Below, piece after piece: positions 38,598 through 46,748 of a stretch of 64,000 bases of DNA; the first letter of the stretch is position 1; every line of letters begins with the position of its first letter. Position numbers and translations under genes: made by a program. The DNA is from Myxococcus dinghuensis. GTDB lineage: Bacteria; Myxococcota; Myxococcia; Myxococcales; Myxococcaceae. Under the pieces are notes generated by a model. That model had not been told where the DNA came from. It did not search any database and saw only the letters and a program-made list of their open reading frames with translations. The DNA lies in assembly GCF_024198235.1 (NCBI RefSeq), contig NZ_JAKCFB010000017.1, positions 124,001 to 188,000 on the forward strand, in the 5' to 3' direction.

Positions 38598-39875
38598 GTG
38601 GCACTGATCGTCCAGAAGTACGGCGGTACCTCCGTTGGTGACACCGAACGGATGAAGAACGTGGCGCGCCGGTGTCTGGCCGCCCAGCGAGCGGGCAACG
38701 ACGTGGTGGTGGTGGTCTCCGCCATGTCGGGCGAGACCAACCGGTTGCTCAAACTCGTGGCGCAGATCACCGACCGGCCCGACGAGCGCGAGCAGGACGT
38801 GGTGGTCGCCACCGGCGAGCAGGTCTCCATCGGCCTGGTGGCGATGGCCATCCAGGCCCAGGGCGGCAAGGCGACGAGCTTCCTGGGGCATCAGGTGCGC
38901 ATCGTCACCGACAGCACCTTCTCCAAGGCGCGCATCAAGAGCATCGACGCGCAGCCCATCCGCGCCGCGCTCTCCAAGGGCCACATCGTCGTGGTGGCGG
39001 GCTTCCAGGGCGTGGACGACGAGGGCAGCGTCACGACGCTGGGGCGTGGTGGCTCGGACACCACGGCGGTGGCGGTGGCCGCGGCCCTCCAGGCGGATGC
39101 GTGTGAGATCTACACGGACGTGGATGGTGTCTACACCACGGACCCCAACATGGTCCCCGCGGCGCGCAAGCTGGACCGCATCACCTACGAGGAGATGCTG
39201 GAGCTGGCGAGCGTGGGCGCGAAGGTGCTGCAGATCCGCTCCGTCGAATTCGCCATGAAGTACAAGGTGCCGCTCTGGGTGAAGTCGTCCTTCACCAGCG
39301 ATCCCGGCACCCTCGTGTGTGAGGAGGACAAGTCCATGGAGGACGTGCTGGTCCGCGGAGTGGCCTACGACCGGAACGAGGCGAAGATCACCGTCTGCGG
39401 CGTGCCGGACGTGCCGGGCATCGCGGCGAAGATCTTCGGCCCGCTCGACGAGAAGCACATCGTGGTGGACCTCATCGTCCAGAACCCCTCGCGGGATGGG
39501 CGTACGGACCTGACCTTCACGGTGGGCAAGTCGGACTTCGTCAAGGCGCAGGAGGTGGTGCGTCAGGTGGCGCGCGACATCCAGGCGACGGGCATCGAGA
39601 CGGACGACAACGTCGCCAAGGTCTCCATCGTCGGCGTGGGCATGCGCAACCACTCGGGCGTGGCGGCGCGGATGTTCACGGCGCTGTCCGCCGAGGGCAT
39701 CAACATCCAGATCATCTCCACGTCGGAGATCAAGGTCTCGTGCCTGGTGCACTCCAAGTACACGGAGCTGGCGGTCCGCGCACTGCACACGGCGTTCGGC
39801 CTGGACCAGCCGCTGCCCCCCGAGGGCGCGGCGACCGTGTCGGAGTCGGCGGCGCTCAAGGGCGAGAAGGTCTGA
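38598..39875 (+). CDS. lysC: Aspartate kinase
   Basis: Aspartokinase makes aspartyl phosphate for lysine, threonine and methionine synthesis. The 425-residue product has the N-terminal KYGGTSVG, the kinase core ([37 protein letters not shown]) and two C-terminal ACT domains (about residues 265-425), the second with [13 protein letters not shown] and SEIKVSCLV. The start is GTG at 38598; GGAGG is 11 bases upstream. Tandem ACT domains indicate allosteric feedback by lysine and/or threonine. It is 4 bp upstream of a ComEA-like HhH gene, so the two are probably co-transcribed, without a known functional link. Confidence 0.95.
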   Translation: MALIVQKYGGTSVGDTERMKNVARRCLAAQRAGNDVVVVVSAMSGETNRLLKLVAQITDRPDEREQDVVVATGEQVSIGLVAMAIQAQGGKATSFLGHQVRIVTDSTFSKARIKSIDAQPIRAALSKGHIVVVAGFQGVDDEGSVTTLGRGGSDTTAVAVAAALQADACEIYTDVDGVYTTDPNMVPAARKLDRITYEEMLELASVGAKVLQIRSVEFAMKYKVPLWVKSSFTSDPGTLVCEEDKSMEDVLVRGVAYDRNEAKITVCGVPDVPGIAAKIFGPLDEKHIVVDLIVQNPSRDGRTDLTFTVGKSDFVKAQEVVRQVARDIQATGIETDDNVAKVSIVGVGMRNHSGVAARMFTALSAEGINIQIISTSEIKVSCLVHSKYTELAVRALHTAFGLDQPLPPEGAATVSESAALKGEKV

Positions 39876-39879
39876 CCCG

Positions 39880-40296
39880 GTGACGGGGCGCACGGGCGCG
39901 CTCGCCGTCGTCGCGCTGGCGGTGATGGGCGTGGGGGCGGTGGCGCGGTGGCGGTGGCCAGACCCGGCGCCGGTGTTGGCGTGTCCTCCGGAGCAGGTCC
40001 GTTTCCGTCCGGACGGCGTGGCCACCTGTGGGGACGGAGAGGTGCCCGTCGGTGCGCAGGCCCTGGCGCTGGGGCACCGGCTGGACCTCAACGCGGCGAC
40101 GGAGAAGGAGCTCGCCCTCCTGCCCGGCGTGGGGCCATCGCTGGCGCGGCGGCTCGTCGAGGCGCGCGACGCGGCGAACGGATTCTCCACCTGGGAGCAG
40201 GTGGACGCCGTGGCTGGCGTGGGTGCTGCCAAGTTGAAGACCCTCCAGGCGGCCACCGTGCTGGGGGCGCCTCCGGACGCGGGGCCCGTGTGGTAA
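39880..40296 (+). CDS. ComEA-like helix-hairpin-helix membrane protein
   Basis: This 138-residue protein has an N-terminal membrane helix (about residues 6-22), a short extracytoplasmic segment with two Cys (LACPPEQ and ATCGDG), and a C-terminal double helix-hairpin-helix: LDLNAATEKELALLPGVGPSLARRLVE and WEQVDAVAGVGAAKLKTLQ. The LNxAxxxEL...PGIG pattern is that of ComEA, the DNA receptor of transformation. The GTG start follows the aspartokinase stop by 4 bp. ComEA function needs a matching DNA-uptake machinery, which is not in this window; the domain also occurs in proteins of other roles. The two Cys could form a disulfide. Confidence 0.82.
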   Translation: MTGRTGALAVVALAVMGVGAVARWRWPDPAPVLACPPEQVRFRPDGVATCGDGEVPVGAQALALGHRLDLNAATEKELALLPGVGPSLARRLVEARDAANGFSTWEQVDAVAGVGAAKLKTLQAATVLGAPPDAGPVW

Positions 40297-40305
40297 GCAC
40301 CTGAC

Positions 40306-42621
40306 GTGCAGATCGCCTGCCCTCAGTGCTCGATGCAGTACGACCTCGACCCCCGGCTGCTGCCGCCAAGCGGCGTGCCGGTGCAGTGCATGCGCTGCAA
40401 GCACGTGTTCCTGGCTTCGCCGAACGGGCCGCTCCCGCTGCCCGCTCCGGGCTCCTCCCCCCCCGTGCCAGGCGCATCCCAGGGGGCGACACTGCCGCAG
40501 TCGAGCATGATGCGGACCCAGTTGTTCGGAGGGGCGGCGTCGACCCCGGTTCCGAATACGACGCAGACCTTCGGCGCGGTGGGGTCGGGGCAGACGCCCG
40601 TGCCGAATACGACGCAGACCTTCGGCGCGGTGGGGTCGGGGCAGGCGCCCGTGCCGAACGCGACGCAGACCTTTGGCGCGGTGGGTTCGGGACAGCAGGC
40701 CCCGGTTTCGAACATGACGCAGACGTTCGGCGCGGTGGGAGCAGGGCAGACGCCCGTGCCGAACGCGACGCAGACCTTTGGCGCGGTGGGGGTAGGACAG
40801 CAGGCCCCGGAATCGAACACGACGCAGACCTTCGGCGCGGTGGGTTCAGGGCAGGCTCCGGTTTCGAACGCGACGCAGACCTTCGGCGCGGTGGGTTCAG
40901 GGCAGGCTCCGGTTTCGAACGCGACGCAGACCTTTGGCGCGGTGGGTTCGGGGCAGCAGGCCCCAGTGCCGAACACGACGCAGGCGTTCGGCGCGGTGCC
41001 GCCCGTCGCGGGAATCTCGGAGCCGACCCCGGCCTTCGGGAGCGTCCTGCCCGCGCAGGGAGGCTCGCGGCCCGCGAGCGCGTCCTTGTCGAACGCGACG
41101 CAGGCGTTCGGTGTGGTGCCTGCCGTGGCGCCGCGGCCGGATGTCACGGCGGGGCGCACGCAGTCCCCGGTGTTCGGCGCGGCGTCGACGGTGAACGCCC
41201 CCACGCCTCCGTCGATTGCGCCCATGGCGGCGGTCGGTCAGCCCGTCGGCAACGAAGCGCCGGCGCCGCTCGGGAGGTCGCTGACGTTCAGCGCCGTGTC
41301 CTCTCCCGATTCCTCCAACCCGGTGGGCTCGACCCGCCTGTTCGGTGCGGTCGCCGCGGTGCAGGACGGGCCCGACCAGGGGCCGACGCTGACGCTCCCG
41401 CCCGAGCGCGAGGCCCCCGCTGTCGGCGCGCTTTCGCCGCGTGGAGTCGCAGACGCCGCCCAGCCCGCTGGTGGCGCGTCCACGCCCGACCTGGTGAACC
41501 GCAAGACGGCCCCGTACGGTGTCCAGCCCTCTGGCTCCACGGGGGGGGGACTCGAGCTTCCTCCGGAGGCACCTGGAGACGCCCCGGCAGGGGGCGGACC
41601 GGGGCTCAAGGGAGGCGGGCTGTCCCCGGCCAGTGGTGCTCCGCTCCGTGGCCCCTTGTCGTTGCCTCCGGAGTTGGTCGCGGCGAGCCGGGAGCGACGC
41701 GACACCGGCCCCAAGACATCGGACGGGGGTTCTCGCAACGTCCTCGTGGGTGTGCTCGTGGGCTTGGGAATCCTCCTGGCCGGCGTGCTTGCCTACCCGG
41801 CGTGGCGGGACCGGGCGTTGGACGTCCCCCCGGCCGCGGTGGCGGAGAAGGATCGCGCGTCGGTGACCCTGCGCCGGGACGACGCGGCCTCGCGCCAGCA
41901 GATCATCCAGACCCTGCGGGGACTGGTCGCCAGTCACCCCCGCTTCGTCGAGGCCCAGGCGGAGCTGGTGGTGGCCCTCTCGCTGCAACTGGCGGATCTC
42001 GACGCGGAGACGGAGTCGCTGCGCGTGAGCGATGAGCGCCTGCGCCGCGAGGTGGAGGTGCTCGAGCGGACCCATGAGCCCATCCATTGGGCGGCTCGCG
42101 TCGCCGAGAAGCAGGCCGAGCTGACCGATATCGCTCGCGTGCGTGCCCCGGCGCGCGAAAGGGCGGATCAGGTTCGCAAGGCGCTGGATGCCCAGGTGGC
42201 TCCGCTCCTGAAGGACCCGGAGGTGGAGCCTGCGTCCGCGCGGGCCGCGCGCGTGAAGGCCCGGGCCCTGTATGCCGCGGTGACGGCGGCCCCGGACGCG
42301 CTCGCGCTCGCGGAGTGGCTGCGCAATGTCGAGAGCGGCCCGAGGGCCTGGAGCGTCGTGGCCCGGGCCGAGTACGCGCTCAGCGCGGGCTCCCCCCCGG
42401 ACTCGCTCCTCGATGCGGCCGGCAGCCTGGAGTCCCTCCGCCAGGAGGATCAGACGCTGCTGCGGGCCTACGTCCTGGGCGCAAGGCTGGCCATCCGGCA
42501 GAAGGAGCCGGAGGTGGCCCGTTCACTGCTGGACGATGTCCTCGCGCTCAACCCCAACCACGAACTGGCGCGCAAGCTGCTGAAGGAACTCGACGCTCGC
42601 AAGCCCGCTCCCGCGCCCTGA
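40306..42621 (+). CDS. MJ0042 zinc-ribbon protein with FGAV tandem repeats, membrane helix and TPR-like domain
   Basis: The 771-residue protein starts (GTG at 40306) with an MJ0042-type zinc ribbon: CPQC at residues 5-8 and CMRC at 28-31. Then come a low-complexity region with eight near-identical 17-18-residue repeats (N-T/A-TQTFGAVGSGQ...; residues 84-222) and several decayed copies to about 300, a Pro/Gly/Ala-rich stretch to about 470, one membrane helix (LVGVLVGLGILLAGVLAY, about 478-496), and a C-terminal helical TPR-like domain (about 520-771). The order zinc ribbon - disordered linker - TM - periplasmic domain is like that of the motility protein GltJ/AgmX, but GYF and TonB domains are not seen. 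The zinc ribbon would face the cytoplasm. Function is unknown. Confidence 0.82.
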   Translation: MQIACPQCSMQYDLDPRLLPPSGVPVQCMRCKHVFLASPNGPLPLPAPGSSPPVPGASQGATLPQSSMMRTQLFGGAASTPVPNTTQTFGAVGSGQTPVPNTTQTFGAVGSGQAPVPNATQTFGAVGSGQQAPVSNMTQTFGAVGAGQTPVPNATQTFGAVGVGQQAPESNTTQTFGAVGSGQAPVSNATQTFGAVGSGQAPVSNATQTFGAVGSGQQAPVPNTTQAFGAVPPVAGISEPTPAFGSVLPAQGGSRPASASLSNATQAFGVVPAVAPRPDVTAGRTQSPVFGAASTVNAPTPPSIAPMAAVGQPVGNEAPAPLGRSLTFSAVSSPDSSNPVGSTRLFGAVAAVQDGPDQGPTLTLPPEREAPAVGALSPRGVADAAQPAGGASTPDLVNRKTAPYGVQPSGSTGGGLELPPEAPGDAPAGGGPGLKGGGLSPASGAPLRGPLSLPPELVAASRERRDTGPKTSDGGSRNVLVGVLVGLGILLAGVLAYPAWRDRALDVPPAAVAEKDRASVTLRRDDAASRQQIIQTLRGLVASHPRFVEAQAELVVALSLQLADLDAETESLRVSDERLRREVEVLERTHEPIHWAARVAEKQAELTDIARVRAPARERADQVRKALDAQVAPLLKDPEVEPASARAARVKARALYAAVTAAPDALALAEWLRNVESGPRAWSVVARAEYALSAGSPPDSLLDAAGSLESLRQEDQTLLRAYVLGARLAIRQKEPEVARSLLDDVLALNPNHELARKLLKELDARKPAPAP
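40555..40971 (+). repeat. Coding tandem repeat, 51/54-bp unit, eight copies
   Basis: Eight units encode N-(T/A/M)-TQTFGAVGSGQ plus a 4-5-residue linker (TPVP, APVP, QAPVS and variants). Units are nearly identical in DNA, so unequal crossing-over or slippage could change copy number without a frameshift. More decayed copies follow to about 41,190. Confidence 0.9.
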
Positions 42622-42789
42622 AACGAAGGCGGTGCGCGGCGTGCGCGGGGCTGGAGAAAGTCCAGTCCGAGGGGGCGTTCCCGGCAGGTCCCCCTCGCTC
42701 CCGAGGGCTGCGTCCTCGCGCTGATCGAGGCATGCCTCTTGCTGGACCCAGGTCGGATTCGAGGACTGGGTCTTGGGGAGGCATGGTCG

Positions 42790-43977
42790 ATGGCGGAGGT
42801 CTTCTTCTGGTGTGCGGCGTTGCTGCTCGCACATACGTACTTTCTCTACCCCCTGAGCCTGTTCGCGCTGGAGGGTGTGGCGCAGGTGGCGCAGAACCTC
42901 CGGGCGATGCGCGGCGGGGAGGCGGGCAGGCGGGCCACGCGGGCGCGTGAGTCGCGTCCCTCGGTGAGCCTGGTGGTGGCCGCGTACAACGAGGCGTCCT
43001 GCATCGAGCAGAAGCTGGAGAACAGCCTGGCGCTGGCGTACCCGGCGGACCGCTTCGAGGTGGTCATCGGTTCGGACGGCTCCTCGGATGGCACGGACGA
43101 GAAGGTCCGCGAGTGTCCGGACGCGCGCGTGCGCCTGTCTCCGGCGCCTCGCGCGGGGAAGACGACGGTGCTCAACCGATGCATCCCCACGGCGAAGGGC
43201 GACATCGTGGTGCTCTCGGACGCGAACACGATGATCGAACCGGACGCCGTCGAGAAGCTCGTGCGTCACTTCGACGACCCGGAGGTGGGGGCCGTGTGCG
43301 GCAAGCTGCGGCTCTACAACCCGACGAAGCAGGACTACGAGGAGAGCGCCTACTGGAGCTACGAGTCGCTCATCAAGTTGTACGAGGGGCGGCGAGGGGC
43401 GGTGGTGGGGGCCAACGGCGGGCTGTACGCCATCCGCCGCACGCTCTTCACCCAACTGCCGCCGTCCACCATCGTGGATGACTTCGTGATTCCGCTGCGC
43501 ATCCTCGAGAAGGGCTACAAGGTCGCCTACGAGGAGGAGGCCGTCGCGCACGAGGAGACGACGGAGGACTACGACAAGGAGTTCGGCCGTCGCGCGCGCA
43601 TCGCCGCGGGCAACTTCCAGAGCCTGCGCATGGTGCCGGGGTTGCTCCTGCCCACGGCGGGCTTCCCCGCCTTCGCCTTCTGGTCCCACAAGCTCTTGCG
43701 CTGGTGCGCGCCCGCGTTGATGGGCATCGCCCTGGTGGCGAACCTGTTCCTGCTCGACAGCCTGTTCTACCGCTTCACGCTCCTGGGACAGGCGCTGTTC
43801 TACGCGCTGGCGTACCTGGGCAAGCTGGGCGCGCTGAAGCGGGGCACCGCGAAGCGGGTGGCCTCGGTGGCGTACTACTTCGTCACCATGAACCTGGCCA
43901 TCGTCGTGGGCTTCTGGCGCTTCCTGCGCAACTCTCAGCGCGCGGCGTGGGACCGCACCGCGCGCGCCCCTTCCTGA
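42790..43977 (+). CDS. Membrane glycosyltransferase, GT2 family
   Basis: This 395-residue GT2 enzyme has an N-terminal membrane helix (FFWCAALLLAHTYFLYPL), the catalytic domain with LVVAAYNE, SDGSSDGT, the DxD-like SDANTM and the acceptor-binding EEEAVAHEETTEDY region, and three C-terminal membrane helices (about 300-380). The QxxRW signature of processive synthases is replaced by EFGRRARIAAGNFQ, so it may be non-processive or transfer to a lipid carrier. The ATG at 42790 has GGGGAGG nine bases upstream. Neighbours are a TPR-like protein upstream and a convergent NlpC/P60 lipoprotein gene; no polysaccharide genes flank it. Sugar and acceptor are not predictable. Confidence 0.9.
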   Translation: MAEVFFWCAALLLAHTYFLYPLSLFALEGVAQVAQNLRAMRGGEAGRRATRARESRPSVSLVVAAYNEASCIEQKLENSLALAYPADRFEVVIGSDGSSDGTDEKVRECPDARVRLSPAPRAGKTTVLNRCIPTAKGDIVVLSDANTMIEPDAVEKLVRHFDDPEVGAVCGKLRLYNPTKQDYEESAYWSYESLIKLYEGRRGAVVGANGGLYAIRRTLFTQLPPSTIVDDFVIPLRILEKGYKVAYEEEAVAHEETTEDYDKEFGRRARIAAGNFQSLRMVPGLLLPTAGFPAFAFWSHKLLRWCAPALMGIALVANLFLLDSLFYRFTLLGQALFYALAYLGKLGALKRGTAKRVASVAYYFVTMNLAIVVGFWRFLRNSQRAAWDRTARAPS

Positions 43978-43992
43978 GGCGCGGGGGCGCCG

Positions 43993-44862
43993 TCAGCGGA
44001 GCGCCACCGGCACGGGGGCGGGCTTCTTCGCCGGGGGGCGCGGGGGCAGCACGCTCCCGAACGCCGCGAAGAGCTGTCCGGTCAGCACCGGGTCCTTCTG
44101 GGGCCCCGGGCTGCGCAGGAGGTCGTTGAGCACCTCGCCCGTCTTCGGGTCGCGGGGGAGGTGGGGGCGCTCGAGGTTCATGCGGTAGCGCACCACGCCC
44201 CGGCGCACCCGGTGGATGACGGTGACGGTGCCCTGGTCATCCACGTCGTCGACGATGCCCACGTGGGTGAGGCCGTCGTTGCGCCGCCCATCCCGGTTCT
44301 GGTCGTACGTCTCGCGGAAGAACACGAGGTCGCCCGGCACGGGGCGCCCGTCCGTGTAGACCCGGCCATGCGCCTGGGCGAAGCGGTAGAGGGCGGTGAC
44401 GCCGTTGTCGCCGGGCTTCACCGTCCCCTTGAAGGACACGCCGGCCTGGGCATAGACGCCCTCGATGAGGCCGGTGCAGTCGCCCGGGTACGTGCGTCCG
44501 CCCAGGGAGACCTGCGGCTTGCCCACCAGGGAGCGGGCCGAGCTGATCACCGTGCCGCGGGCCTCCACCGGCCCCTTCGCGGCGGTGCGAGCCACCGGCG
44601 CCGGCGCCTTCGCCGTGCGCGCCGCCGGGCTCGCGGGGCGCGAGGCCGCCCGCGCCGTCGTCGCCTTCGGAGGGGCCTTCTTCGCGGGAGGCTCCGTGCG
44701 GGCCGCCAGCGGGCTGGACAGCGACTCGCGAGGGAAGGCCGGCGGCGACGCCGAGCGGTAGCGCAGGGCGTACGAGTCCAGCCAGGGCTCCAGGCGTCCG
44801 GACGGGGTGGCACAGCCTGTCGCCAGCACCGCGAGGATTCCCACCAGCATGGCCAACCGCAT
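43993..44862 (-). CDS. NlpC/P60-like cell-wall hydrolase lipoprotein
   Basis: This 289-residue protein has a signal peptide with lipobox ATGC (lipid Cys17), a Pro/Ala/Lys-rich linker (about 40-100), and an NlpC/P60-like papain-fold domain with Cys129 in YPGDCTGLIEGVY, His200 in THVGIVDDV and His217 in TVIHR as candidate catalytic triad. The Cys is preceded by GD rather than the usual DCSG, and CTG follows, so it is a divergent member. Linker composition suggests anchoring in the outer or inner membrane and reaching to peptidoglycan. The ATG at 44862 has GGGAGG upstream. Activity is inferred from the fold. Confidence 0.8.
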   Translation of the reverse strand: MRLAMLVGILAVLATGCATPSGRLEPWLDSYALRYRSASPPAFPRESLSSPLAARTEPPAKKAPPKATTARAASRPASPAARTAKAPAPVARTAAKGPVEARGTVISSARSLVGKPQVSLGGRTYPGDCTGLIEGVYAQAGVSFKGTVKPGDNGVTALYRFAQAHGRVYTDGRPVPGDLVFFRETYDQNRDGRRNDGLTHVGIVDDVDDQGTVTVIHRVRRGVVRYRMNLERPHLPRDPKTGEVLNDLLRSPGPQKDPVLTGQLFAAFGSVLPPRPPAKKPAPVPVALR

Positions 44863-44998
44863 GGAGCGACCTCCCTGTAGCGTCCTGAGGCAGCCATGGT
44901 CGCCCCGGTGGGGTGTGTCGTCAAAAAACCTACCCAGCCAACCGGCCATGGCGGCTCGGGTTTCCGGGGGAGCGCTGGTGCGGTATTGCTCGGGGCGC

Positions 44999-46693
44999 AT
45001 GGGTTTCCTCCGCCGAGCTCTCATCGTCCTCCCGTTGTTGGCCACTGGCTGCATGCCGTCCCCGTACGAGCGGGCCGCCAAGGTCGATACCGTGGAGGCG
45101 TACCGCGGCTTCCTGCGCACCTACCCCGAGCACCCGGACACCGACGCGGCCGAGGCGCGGGTGGAGGAGCTGGAGTTCGAGGAGGCGAAGCGGCTGCACA
45201 CGGTGATCGCCTACAAGCGCTTCCTGGAGTCGTACCCGGAAGGCGTCCACTCGCGCACGGCGCGCACGCTGCTGGAGGGCCTGCGCTTCAACGCGGCGAA
45301 GGAGGCGGACACGGTGGCCGGCTGGCGCCAGTTCCTCCAGGAGCACCCGGACGGGGCCCAGAAGGACGAGGCGAAGCGGCTGATGATGGAGGCGGAGTCG
45401 CGCGAGGTGTCCACGACGCAGGACCCCCAGCGGCTGGCGGAGTACCTCCGTGAGCGGCCGGATGATCCGCGCCGCCTGGAGGTGGAGACCCGCCTGGACG
45501 GCCAGGCGTTCGCGCAGGCCCGGACGGAGGGCGCCGCGAAGCTCTTCGCGTACCTCAAGGACTTCCCCGCGGGTGCGCACCGCGAGGAGGCGCGGGTGCT
45601 GCTCCTGGAGTTGGAGGTGGAGGGGCTGCTCGTCTCCGGCCTGGTCGACGAGGCCGAGGCGCGCGTGAAGGGCCACCCCCTGGGCGTGAAGCTCACCGGC
45701 TTCCCGGCGCGGCTGGCGCGGGCCCGCGCGGAGCGGTCCGCGCTGGCGCGTCCGGAGCCGCTCGCCCAGGCGTCCCACGTGGGGCACTACCTGCGGGACA
45801 TCGAGGACCTCAAGCGCGCGCTCGTCGCGCCGGACGCGCTGGACCGGTGGCAGGCGGCGGAGGAGCTGGGGCAGCACGTGTCCGTGCGGGTGGTGGATCC
45901 ACTGCTGGACACGCTGCGGGCCGCCCGCAACCCGTTGATCCGCCAGAACGCGCTGGCGTCGCTGCGCACGGTGCTTTCGGCGCTGCCCCGCCCGGTGGCG
46001 GAGTACGAGGTGGCCTCGCGCCTGGATGCCCTGCGCGAGCGCGCCAGCAGCGCGGAGATGTACCTGACGGTGGCGGTGCTGCTGGACCTGTCCGGGCACC
46101 TCGCGCAGGCGTCGACGGAGTACCAGCGGGCCTTCGACGCGGGCGTGCCGGACCCCGTGGTGCTACGCCGGTGGGTGGACATCCGCGAGTCGCGCAAGCA
46201 GCCGTTCTCCGCGGCCGTCGCCGCGCGGCAACTGGCCATGTGGGCGCTCACCGTGGCGCGCGAGGAGTCGGGGGCGGAGGAGGGGAGGGCGCCGCTCGCG
46301 TCCGCGCGGCAGTTGTGCGCCGCGGCCGTCAACGCCCGCTTCGCCGCCGAGGCCATCGCCCGCTCCCGCGCCGCGTCCACGGAGTTCCCGGAGGACCTCG
46401 CCGAGTTCGAGCGCCGCGCCGAGGAGGCCCGCCGGCTGGCCGAGGCCCGCCTCGCCGACGCGGAGCTGGTCCTGCGCGAGCAGAACCCGGGGGCCCGCAC
46501 CTGCGCGGACCGGGGCGTCAGCGAGCGGCTGGAGGGCGCGGTGAAGGAGCGCACCGCGGCGCTGGAGGCGGTGGGCTCCAAGCTGCCCCAACTGGCGCGG
46601 TTGCTCCTGGAACTGGCGATGGAGCGCGACCCCTCCCCGCAGGTCCGACAAGTCGCCTCCGCCCGGTTGACCGCGCTGAAGCCCGCGCCCTGA
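44999..46693 (+). CDS. HEAT/TPR-like lipoprotein
   Basis: This 564-residue protein begins with a signal peptide and lipobox LATGC (Cys at about residue 18). The mature part is all-helical: an N-terminal array with the repeated motif A.Y..FL..YPE......A...LE.L.F..A (about 27-240, five units), an HEAT-like segment (RVVDPLLDTLRAARNPLIRQNALASLR near 290-330), and a Glu/Ala/Arg-rich coiled-coil C-terminus. It is likely a periplasmic or outer-membrane scaffold. The ATG at 44999 was chosen because the signal peptide begins there. It is divergent from the NlpC/P60 gene over 136 bp. Function is unknown. Confidence 0.78.
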   Translation: MGFLRRALIVLPLLATGCMPSPYERAAKVDTVEAYRGFLRTYPEHPDTDAAEARVEELEFEEAKRLHTVIAYKRFLESYPEGVHSRTARTLLEGLRFNAAKEADTVAGWRQFLQEHPDGAQKDEAKRLMMEAESREVSTTQDPQRLAEYLRERPDDPRRLEVETRLDGQAFAQARTEGAAKLFAYLKDFPAGAHREEARVLLLELEVEGLLVSGLVDEAEARVKGHPLGVKLTGFPARLARARAERSALARPEPLAQASHVGHYLRDIEDLKRALVAPDALDRWQAAEELGQHVSVRVVDPLLDTLRAARNPLIRQNALASLRTVLSALPRPVAEYEVASRLDALRERASSAEMYLTVAVLLDLSGHLAQASTEYQRAFDAGVPDPVVLRRWVDIRESRKQPFSAAVAARQLAMWALTVAREESGAEEGRAPLASARQLCAAAVNARFAAEAIARSRAASTEFPEDLAEFERRAEEARRLAEARLADAELVLREQNPGARTCADRGVSERLEGAVKERTAALEAVGSKLPQLARLLLELAMERDPSPQVRQVASARLTALKPAP

Positions 46694-46748
46694 AGGGGCG
46701 CTGATCCGTTCGTCGCCGGCGGCCGGGGCGGTTAGAGTCCGCACCCCC

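Noticed and set aside
40555-41000. Regular 51/54-bp repeats that could look like a CRISPR array
   Set aside because: Units are directly adjacent without variable spacers, in frame inside a coding gene, and no cas genes are present.
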